From contig NC_019566.1 in NCBI RefSeq assembly GCF_000319385.1, forward strand, positions 1,417,192 to 1,481,191: a DNA stretch of 64,000 nucleotides, given 5' to 3'. Both the position numbers and the translations under genes were made by a program. Origin of the DNA: Candidatus Endolissoclinum faulkneri L2 (GTDB lineage Bacteria > Pseudomonadota > Alphaproteobacteria > Thalassobaculales > Thalassobaculaceae). Below the pieces are notes generated by a model. The model did not search any database. It saw nothing but the letters and a program-made list of their open reading frames with translations, and was not told where the DNA came from. Of this stretch, positions 23,101 through 28,307 are shown piece by piece. Positions within the stretch are counted from its first letter, which is position 1. Each line of letters starts with the position of its first letter.

Positions 23101-23425
23101 CCATAGCATTCCAAGCCAGCTCCAGCAAAATCCGCTGCTGCGGATCTAGTCGAGCAGCTCGTCGCGGTGGAATCGCAAATAATTCAGAATCAAAGCGATC
23201 CACATCTTGTAGAACACCAAATACCTTGATCGTCGCTGGATCAAGCGCATCGGCAGAACCAAGACCAAATTCTCTAATAATTTCATCCGGAAGAGCAATT
23301 AAGCGGGAGCGACCATTGACGATATCTTGCCAATACTCCCCTGCATTAATCGCTCCAGGAAAACGACAATCAAGCCCGATCACCGCGATAGCGGTTTCAC
23401 TTGTGATCTGGTTGCTATTCGACAT
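14159..23425 (-). CDS. trans-AT polyketide synthase, protein A (KS-ACP-KS-DH-KR-cMT-ACP-KS)
   Basis: 3088 aa. Domains by residue: KS1 (~11-440, Cys177 in QSACSS, HATGT, IGHLNAASG), ACP1 (Ser627, ALDSLL), KS2 (~705-1130, Cys874 in DTACSA, HGTGT, GHLESAAG), DH (His1307 in HRVRGLPTMP, Asp1451 in DAALQ), KR (GGAGGIG ~1755, NYVAGC), C-methyltransferase (LEFGAGTGS ~2178, NVIHAT), ACP2 (GADSI ~2425), KS3 (~2490-2900, Cys2665, HGTGT, GHSLPAAG). KS1 has features (FDERANGTVPGNGAG) like ketosynthases that follow NRPS modules, so it may receive an aminoacyl- or thiazole-derived chain. The second module predicts an alpha-methyl, alpha,beta-unsaturated unit. No AT is present. KS3 ends the protein without an ACP, so its module continues on another polypeptide. 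The start at 23425 is chosen because GAGGA lies 6 bases upstream; an in-frame ATG at 23443 has no ribosome site. GC is well above that of the flanking spacers. Confidence 0.95.
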   Translation of the reverse strand: MSNSNQITSETAIAVIGLDCRFPGAINAGEYWQDIVNGRSRLIALPDEIIREFGLGSADALDPATIKVFGVLQDVDRFDSELFAIPPRRAARLDPQQRILLELAWNAMEEAGYGPQTSDLLVGTFIGLAQSSYFPAEKGLPEDAVFDLTAQEKDYAATRIAHKLGLLGPAMVVQSACSSALLAVHMACEALISGQCDMAIAGGASIAFPQGAYRHVPGLMLSPTGHCRVFDERANGTVPGNGAGLVVLKPLDRALADGDPIRAVIRGSASNNDGAIKADYLAPSVNGQALAVGEALAVAGCKPADIGLIEAHATGTKLGDPIEIKALSRIFTGLPVGSIVIGSAKASIGHLNAASGIAGLIKAILALENAKLPPLAGFQSPNRNIPFGDTPFRVAVSAEPWLAQEKKRVAGVSSFGFGGTNVHVVLEEAPIRLVRPAIKQVGVALALSAMNPDQLEMLGQRIADALEYDPLLRLDDVSLTLLVGRASLPVRRAAVVTTREEAIDWLRGRDSSGNLPENLATWIDGKPSNVSKIIPEEGQRVRLPGYPFNAQRHWTELVGLMPAPTGLAWRDGQTYASLNLGEVTKESERSSVDMIDNLIRELVGEALGVQSTSIDSTAPLASFALDSLLTVGITNRLKEKFPDLRDTILFEQESIASLCKYLLDTFPDEIAALTKVNVATHPIKDSAVFAATPKNKDISVQRSIAIIGMAGRYPDAPNLEQYWKNLRQGVCSLHDVPPERWRVEDFTDPSRPDRTTVRKGGFITDVDRFDSMFFGITPKEAKLMDPQHRLFLEVAWQAIEDAGYTPAELKRSAGNGAVGDVGVIVGAMNQPYRLVGLPATASGKVVQNGHWSIANRLSYHLDLTGVSMAVDTACSASLTAVHLACAALTQGDCGVVVVGGVNLILHPLQSLELARIGMLSPSNLCRPFAEGADGTIQGEGIGAMVLKPLDRALADGDTIRSIILGSAIDAGGRTSGYTVPNPNAQRRVIQAAMAQARIDPASIAHVECHGTGTDLGDPIEVNALADALKDRHEKILIGSVKGNIGHLESAAGIAGLSKLIMEIEAGEVVPSLGAENLSKRIDFTGQKLEVATTLRSWPCRFDVAGKIQPRRGGISSFGAGGANAHLVIEQAPKPPTRSAAPAGLIPLLLSARDSDRLSAIALRLADRIAAMAVNEPDGRALLADISYTLAIGRVVFDHCCVINVDDILDAVAQLRSLLPSSAPTIKPGEIIKMLGLGRRRVALPGYPFAGESYWVEGATRPIIIPDKGPVLPVSSSVEDSVISSRLGDLALSKSLHIAADDPLIDQHRVRGLPTMPGVASVLAALRIYGKLAFGVRNVVWLRPLVSEGSGLDFKISITEDVFILETCKGVACKGYFAPSDLLVSPSIPQGGSVLDGKEFYDRLLDTGLEYRGNYRLIDVVRMDHDFVVATVNTSVIRDRYIDWPLPPPLLDAALQVAAGMTLPPKRGQSRTLVPFSVECIDLAPNAADFWQEATQIFAQRRRVIAGARGDRTERFDASIITSNGNVLASISGLVARDASGRANKRALMAPVTDIGDWAFKPIWRAVSVPATSLPERVLLVVGPGGEQLAGLLSARFSAYDKRLLSKETPEVLAQLVMQGSALVIVVGPQGDGTTPPLSMLSLLRVLKSTCLLNPLTVRLIACGANHPSVAAIFGLIRVAAKEVPSWSVACIEVPDQPSDALLNGALSDPGDSIGREIRLTDTGRLVARLERTPLEVPVNPVWREGGHVVILGGAGGIGSALAKSLAKRVHSRFTLVGRSAETSEIRALIEQIESVGGAAVYFSADGSNAVAITEVLDLGRKVFGPIHAAVHSAIVMDDRALERMDDEAFIRAFSIKASGTLSLAEAVRNDPLDVLALFSSANSFAAMPGQANYVAGCLAKDAIGRRLSEEGWPVRLINWGFWGDVGRVATSEYRQRLQRSGVNPLTTEEGLDAIDRALSAPTKNAAGQVLVLKATQETMERLGVQESEIKSETNLTQASEEYNLLDYIARSSIARWLADRGVLGELGTHVLLSDLENMIKPAARHSRLVSALIDMLVRDGFLAVCPTGFKVNKLIPETAQILAQQDELIARNSAYRAHVDLLAACLANYDDVLRDDKLATDVLFPGGGLDFVSPMYAGNLMVDTFNDWTAEACVSSLIKQRVAERGVSNVLEFGAGTGSLTSALVRKLDAIGGVSCYRFTDLSLGFCRVADTRFGPGRPWFKTGLLDISREPEKSLCGVFNVVVGANVIHATPSIADSLSHAKKLLTAGGTLVLYEMMALHDFVTVTFGLLDGWWVANDMRLPHSPLLDVNLWRKAITEAGFEDITVLDGSRHGVLIAQAPSNKKQPTIDSVDLVSLSQSSNPLVRKLDANRAEKGRNSPAIDLDAVAGLIDAAESLITEALIDALELPRHEIHPNRAFADFGADSILSVDLITSLNDKLGIELKPTILFSYTTVEALASYLAEVFPADLQRVSIKSASLPTLSPRLVSTPKDEFAVAIIGMSGRFPGSADLDAFWMNLKESNDQVIPVPISRWNHASILASSPAPAGYTDCPNGGFLSDVDLFDPIFFGVSPTEATLMDPQQRLLLEEAWRALEDAGRTGDSLARSLTGVFIGTVTGDYAEYLRASGIIEDIQAFIGNTASMTASRIAYHLDLNGPTLSIDTACSSSLVAVHQAVESLRAGGCEMALAGGVAVMNTPRFYIAAASAGMLSPTGRCHTLDAYADGLVPSEGVGVFVLRRLADAVRDGDPIRAIIRASDINQDGASNGITAPNGSAQVALLKRIYSKSNIDPSSIGLIELHGTGTKLGDPIEMESLELAFDSSKAPQGGWPVTSVKSIIGHSLPAAGVAGLAKLVLALKHRIFPPILNINQPNPLITSLVSGRFRAITKAEPWLALNGIPRRAGVSSFGFGGTNAHVVVEEWESTPVTSWQHGAVSVVLSAATQFSLQAYRLQLADWLEGTGYMVSLGDLAVTLALGRKTMRYRAAFVVEKIVDLIRLLRDLSAGNTVSGSTSWHNCARGFLAGDRIDWNYAFAGTDARKVHLPTTRFDLRRCWPDSASSFSRKRGVSSAIGLDLDTSRYTTHKDVKKN

Positions 23426-24133
23426 GCCGATCCTCAGCTCCATATAAAATAAAGAATTAACAGTTTATGTTTGATAGTTCCTAAACAATAAATTACTTAA
23501 TTAAAACTAAATTTCAACGAGACTTTGGTTCTCAAAAAGTTAAGTATATTATGAAGTTAATCTCAAAAAGTAAGTTAATGGATAATGGAGTTAATCTCAA
23601 ACTCAAAAAAAAAGTTGAGATTCTAATTGGAGATAATTCCAAAAAATTTAAGCTGGAAGGCAAGAAAAAATGTATTTTACCGCAGAACTAGTTGATTCGC
23701 CAATGGTAAAGCCAAGCCTTCATTAAAATTTAGTCCCTTACTCTCATAAATTATTTTGGAGCAATAAACGATGTTGTCAACCAAAATAGTTTAAAAACTT
23801 AATATTAATCTGCATTTGTTCCGAATATGCTTGTTATTGAAGCAATCTCTCTTTTGTTATTAGTAGGCATGCTGAGCTAATAAAACTCCTTAATGAATCA
23901 TCGTAGACTATAAAATTTGGTACAAATAAGCACTATGATGCTTGGTTGAATTGTTGTAGGAGTAGTCTGCGACCAGTCGTTCGCAAAGTCTTTAAAGTTA
24001 TTTGAAAACTATTGAAAAATGTGTGTATATGTTGTATTTGTACTAAATAAAGGCGATTACTTATCATCAATTTTACAGCTACAAATTGCTGTAATCACTG
24101 CCAAAGCCAAAGGATTGCAAAATCACCATAAAA
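23426..24133. other. spacer between PKS protein A and gloB (divergent promoter region)
   Basis: About 0.7 kb with no supported gene. It separates the minus-strand PKS from plus-strand gloB, so both promoters should lie here, though none is clear. At 23527-23635 there are short direct repeats built on TCTCAAA (three copies, two followed by AAGT or AAGTT) and an imperfect inverted repeat AATCTCAAACT / AGTTGAGATT. These could be regulator sites for the PKS or plain drift. The stretch around 23940-24000 is somewhat richer in GC and may be a decayed gene. Confidence 0.5.
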
Positions 24134-24910
24134 ATGCAAGTTTTTCCTCTCGAAATTGTTGTTTTGCCAACGCTTTTAGACAATTATTGCTATCTGCTGC
24201 ATGATAAATTGTCTGGCTCTACTGCTGTAGTAGATCCAGGAGAAGCAGTTGCTGTTGAAGTTGCTTTGGCTAAACGTCAGTGGAAGCTAACTCACATTCT
24301 AAACACACACCATCATCCGGACCATATCAATGGAAATTTAATTCTAAAAAAAAATTATAATGCTATTTTGATAGGACCTAAGGCAGAAATTAATCGGATT
24401 CCAAATCTTGATATTACCTTAGTCGAAGGTAGCACATATAATTTCGCTGGACACATCGTTTCTATTTTAGACACACCTGGCCACACTAGTGGTCATATTT
24501 CGCTGTATTTAGCAGATAGCCAGGTTTTGTTTACTGGTGACACATTATTTTCGCTTGGTTGTGGGAAGATGTTTGAAGGTACAGCAGCACAGTTTTTAGA
24601 TTCCCTGCTCAAGTTAAGCAAACTGCCGGATTCAACCAAAATTTATTGCGGACACGAATATACATCTTCTAATGCTCGTTTTGCCCTTTCGATAGATTAT
24701 AATAATGCCGCTTTAAAAAAGCGAAGCAAGGAAGTGCATGAATTGTTAGCTAAAAATCAACCGACAGTGCCTTCTGTTCTCAATCTAGAAAAAGCTACCA
24801 ACCCTTTTCTGCGTGTCAAGGAACCGACGATCGCCTTAGCTCTTGATAGACCAGGCGCCGATCCAGTTGAAATTTTTGCCGATCTACGCAAACGCAAGGA
24901 TAATTTTTAA
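24134..24910 (+). CDS. gloB: hydroxyacylglutathione hydrolase (glyoxalase II)
   Basis: 258 aa, the usual length. It hydrolyses S-lactoylglutathione to D-lactate and glutathione, the second step of methylglyoxal detoxification in the cytoplasm. The metallo-beta-lactamase fold is clear: THHHPDH (residues ~57-63) supplies the dinuclear metal ligands, followed by DTPGHTSGH, FTGDTLF and CGHEYT, then the C-terminal substrate-binding part with NPFLR. It stands alone, divergent from the PKS locus, with long spacers on both sides. The start is the ATG just before the conserved VLPTLLDNYCYLL segment. Confidence 0.95.
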   Translation: MQVFPLEIVVLPTLLDNYCYLLHDKLSGSTAVVDPGEAVAVEVALAKRQWKLTHILNTHHHPDHINGNLILKKNYNAILIGPKAEINRIPNLDITLVEGSTYNFAGHIVSILDTPGHTSGHISLYLADSQVLFTGDTLFSLGCGKMFEGTAAQFLDSLLKLSKLPDSTKIYCGHEYTSSNARFALSIDYNNAALKKRSKEVHELLAKNQPTVPSVLNLEKATNPFLRVKEPTIALALDRPGADPVEIFADLRKRKDNF

Positions 24911-25704
24911 AAATTAGTAAAATAAGGCTTTAAGTAAAATAAGGTTTTATTTGATTTATAATAAATCTTTGTCTTGAAGCGTATGAGTAATCTTATTTTT
25001 ATTCACTGAAATGTCAATGATTACTATAACAAGATCGATGTCAGATTCTTGCATTATTAAATATAATATAGATTTCTATCTAAATGAACGACTGCAGTGG
25101 ATACAACAATCGAAATATTTTAAATATGTAAAAAATTGCAGATTGATTGTTAATTTATAGATTACATATTTCATTAGCATTATATCAGGTAAATAATTTA
25201 TACTATTGCATCAAAGGTCGTGTAAGATACCGATCACTAATGAAATAAACAATCGATAATACTATATGCTATTTTTATGCAAAAGTTAAATGACTGTGTT
25301 GAAGTAACAAGCTAATGTTCTTAGAATTGCTGATATGGTTTGTTATAAGCAAATTGGATTATTCTATAATTAACTAATTGATATACCAAACAAATTCTTC
25401 TTACATAGTTTAGATAATGCTAATTACAAAATTACTAGTTAAGCCTCAATTTAAATCAACAAATAAAAATAACGTAAACTGTTGCGGGGTATATGCTACA
25501 TACTTTTGAGTTGAGCGCTCAAAAATACTACTTTAACTTGTATAGGGTTCTTTTTAAAAGAAAGTGTACCCCTAATAATACATAACCAAATAGCTGCTGT
25601 TTATTATGAATCTTCATAATAAAATTAATTCGCAGTGAATTTCTATAAAATTCTACCCAATATAATTTCTAAAACATTATTCTGTAGAGAATGAAGTGTT
25701 TTGC
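24911..25704. other. AT-rich spacer, no gene seen
   Basis: About 0.8 kb between gloB and rluB. No ORF, tRNA or recognisable RNA is visible. It is rich in A/T runs and stop codons in all frames, consistent with eroded sequence. The rluB promoter should lie near its right end. Confidence 0.6.
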
Positions 25705-26565
25705 ATGAAAATAACCGGCAAACTTGTTAGTAATCAGTTTAATCTTCATCTTAATCAAACTAAAAAACTTACTCCGATAACAATCAAACCTTCGGCGATA
25801 TTACTTGACGAGCAAAGCAGCTTAGAAAGAATCGCTCGTCGAATAGCTAGGGCTGGACTATGTTCACGCCGCGAAGCTGAAAATTGGATAGTGAATGGTC
25901 GCATTAAGCTGAATGGTAAAATATTAAAAACACCAGCAATCACTGTTACCAAAAACGCAAAAATTATGGTTGACGGTAAGCCACTGCCGAAGATTAAGCA
26001 AACGCGTGTATGGCTTTATCACAAAGTTCGAGGAACGGTAACAACTGCCCATGATCCGGAAGGTAGAAAAACTGTATTGGATACAATGCCAAGAGATATG
26101 CAGCGAGCCATTACTGTGGGTCGCCTTGACATAAATAGTGAGGGTTTGTTACTATTAACTAATAACGGTTCACTTGCCCACTATTTAGCACTACCATCAA
26201 CTGGTTTGACTCGAACCTATCGAGCACGAGTATTTGGTAGGATTAATAGTAATGCTTTAGCTAAACTAAAGCATGGAATTTCTATTGACGGTTTTACCTA
26301 CGGACCTATTAATGTCAATATTGACCGTATATTAAACCATAATTCTTGGTTAACAATTAAGATTAAGGAAGGAAAAAACCGAGAAATCCGACGCGTAATG
26401 AAATATTTAGGACTACATGTCAACCGACTGCTAAGAACATCATACGGGCCGTTTCAACTTGGAAATATCCCACCTGAGCACACGAAGGAGATAAACACCA
26501 AACTTTTAAATAGCTTGCTTGCTTTTAGTTATAAGCAAAGCAGTAATGATTCTACTGTGAGCTGA
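25705..26565 (+). CDS. rluB: 23S rRNA pseudouridine synthase, RluB-like
   Basis: 286 aa from this ATG; an in-frame GTG at 25696 preceded by AGAGA could instead be used. An N-terminal S4 RNA-binding domain (ARAGLCSRREAENWI, GRIKLNGK) is followed by an RsuA/RluB-type pseudouridine synthase domain. The catalytic-Asp motif is VGRLDINSEGLLLLTN, and the conserved EGKNREIRRVMKYLG and RLLRTSYGP follow. It should convert U2605 (E. coli numbering) in 23S rRNA helix 89 to pseudouridine. The family also includes RluE and RsuA; the S4 domain and alphaproteobacterial context favour RluB. A 13-bp hairpin follows the stop codon by 23 bases. Confidence 0.88.
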   Translation: MKITGKLVSNQFNLHLNQTKKLTPITIKPSAILLDEQSSLERIARRIARAGLCSRREAENWIVNGRIKLNGKILKTPAITVTKNAKIMVDGKPLPKIKQTRVWLYHKVRGTVTTAHDPEGRKTVLDTMPRDMQRAITVGRLDINSEGLLLLTNNGSLAHYLALPSTGLTRTYRARVFGRINSNALAKLKHGISIDGFTYGPINVNIDRILNHNSWLTIKIKEGKNREIRRVMKYLGLHVNRLLRTSYGPFQLGNIPPEHTKEINTKLLNSLLAFSYKQSSNDSTVS

Positions 26566-26588
26566 GCTCAATTACATCAAATCGACAT

Positions 26589-26622
26589 CTTCACGGTTAA
26601 AATTTAATGTTTAACCGTGAAG
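26589..26622 (+). terminator. hairpin after rluB, possible terminator
   Basis: Perfect 13-bp stem (CTTCACGGTTAAA / TTTAACCGTGAAG) with an 8-base loop, just after the rluB stop. No U-run follows, so it may be an RNA-end-protecting hairpin rather than a classical intrinsic terminator. Confidence 0.55.
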
Positions 26623-27322
26623 TAACTTAATACATACAATATTTCTTGACTATTTTTTACTGCTGGCTCATGCAACTAAAACTCTAAAAAATTTTAGCAA
26701 TCACACTCTATTATACAAAAAAAAATAGCACTTTTTAAATTTTGTTAAAAAAATTGTTAATTTGTAAAATTATTTTATAGTTCTGCTAAGAATGTCTTAA
26801 ATGGGCTACATTATAATCTTTTCGGATACTAGCAGACGATTATATCGTTTATTATAATGTTTTTACTTTCGTCGCAACAATAATAAAAATTTATTGTATT
26901 TTAAGGTCTTAATAGAAAGTAACAGCATTACATTATTTCGCTTTTTGAGTCATTTTGTTTTTAACTTATTGACTGTTGCAATGAGCTTACACTAGAGCTA
27001 AAAAATTTAAAAAATCCCATTTTATTTATAATCCAGCAGTATTTGTACTGTTTTTATTTTTATTGCAATCGTCAATTTGACATTATATGGACTAATTTCA
27101 TGCAATAAACATTAAATCTTTCATGTTTTTTATACAATTATTTACATAACGAGTTTGATTAATGAGAGGCCGATCAGTTATAAAATGAAAAATGCTTTGT
27201 TTTCGAGCAAATGAAAACAACAGCAAATATTATTTAATAGTGACAATACTAAATTTATTGCTGTCTAGCCTTTGCTTTTCGCCTGTAAAAGCAAATCAGC
27301 CGATCGACGGGGAGGGATAGCC
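26623..27322. other. AT-rich spacer, no gene seen
   Basis: About 0.7 kb between the rluB hairpin and ribF without a supported gene. The last part (27160-27320) is less AT-rich and leads to a strong GGAGG ribosome site for ribF. An eroded gene is possible but not identifiable. Confidence 0.5.
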
Positions 27323-28264
27323 TTGGAAACCATGCATTCACTGAAGGCAATAAAGCAACGTCATAGAGGGTCAGTAGCAGTTATCGGAAATTTCGACGGC
27401 GTGCATCTTGGACACCGAGCAGTGATCAGTGAGGCTTCGAAGATTGCCTATAAACTACGGGTTCCACTATCAGTTGTTACCTTTGCCATTCATCCGCGTC
27501 AGTTATTTCAACGAAATCTAGACCCATTTCGGCTTAGCACATCGAGAAGTAGAGCAAAGCATCTAGAAAATTTAGGTGTTGATACGCTATTTGAGTTGCC
27601 ATTTGACAAAGAATTTGCACAGCTGAGCCCTGAAAAATTTATTGACGAGATACTGCTGAAGTATCTTGGATTACGTCATATTGTGATTGGATACGATTTT
27701 AATTTTGGCTATCGACGCCGTGGTACCCCAGATATGCTGATACAATGCGCAACACATAAGGGGTTTGGCGTTACAAAGGTAGCTGCGGTACAGAAGAATA
27801 ATGGTGCAGTTTATTCATCATCTCGCATACGCCAATGCCTGGTAGAGGGCGACCCACGAGAAGCAGCGTCTTTGCTTGGAGCGCCATGGGAAATTACTGC
27901 AACTGTTGAAGAGGGAGATAGGCGTGGGCGACTTATAGGCTTTCCTACAGCAAACTTACGCCTAGGCGATCTATTACGCCCGAGGCTTGGCGTTTACGCA
28001 GTCACAGCTATGCTAACCAGTGGTAAAGAATCTGGAATATGGATGCCAGGCGTTGCTAATATCGGCATTCGTCCGACAGTAAACGATAAAGGTGTGATAC
28101 TTGAAGTGTATCTGTTCGACAAAAAAATACAACTTTATAGTCGTGATCTACGTGTAGGATTAGTTGATTTTATTCGTCCAGAACAGAAATTTATAAGCGT
28201 AGATGACTTAACAAAACAAATCAATTCCGATGCATCTCAAGCAAGAAAAATACTAAAGCAATAA
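27323..28264 (+). CDS. ribF: bifunctional riboflavin kinase / FAD synthetase
   Basis: 313 aa from TTG 27323. That start is preferred because GGAGG (27311-27315) sits 7 bases before it; an in-frame ATG at 27332 would be 16 bases away. The N-terminal nucleotidyltransferase domain (AVIGNFDGVHLGHRAVI, VTFAIHPRQ, GYDFNFGYRRRG, SSSRIRQCL) makes FAD from FMN and ATP. The C-terminal kinase domain (GRLIGFPTANL, GVYAVTA, NIGIRPTV, LEVYLFD) makes FMN from riboflavin. It supplies flavin for MnmG and probably for the PKS-embedded monooxygenase in this window. It heads a ribF-ileS-lspA-lipoprotein run, a common alphaproteobacterial order. Confidence 0.95.
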   Translation: METMHSLKAIKQRHRGSVAVIGNFDGVHLGHRAVISEASKIAYKLRVPLSVVTFAIHPRQLFQRNLDPFRLSTSRSRAKHLENLGVDTLFELPFDKEFAQLSPEKFIDEILLKYLGLRHIVIGYDFNFGYRRRGTPDMLIQCATHKGFGVTKVAAVQKNNGAVYSSSRIRQCLVEGDPREAASLLGAPWEITATVEEGDRRGRLIGFPTANLRLGDLLRPRLGVYAVTAMLTSGKESGIWMPGVANIGIRPTVNDKGVILEVYLFDKKIQLYSRDLRVGLVDFIRPEQKFISVDDLTKQINSDASQARKILKQ

Positions 28265-28307
28265 TTCTTCACCTTTTACAACTATTTAAATTATATAGAT
28301 ACTCGCA

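Noticed and set aside
1..23425. Acyltransferase, enoylreductase or thioesterase domain in the PKS
   Set aside because: Looked for GHSxG-type and ER NADPH-binding motifs in the translations; none seen. The locus is therefore treated as trans-AT, with the caveat that protein C is incomplete.
24019..24204. 61-codon ORF overlapping the gloB start
   Set aside because: Runs out of frame into gloB with no conserved features.
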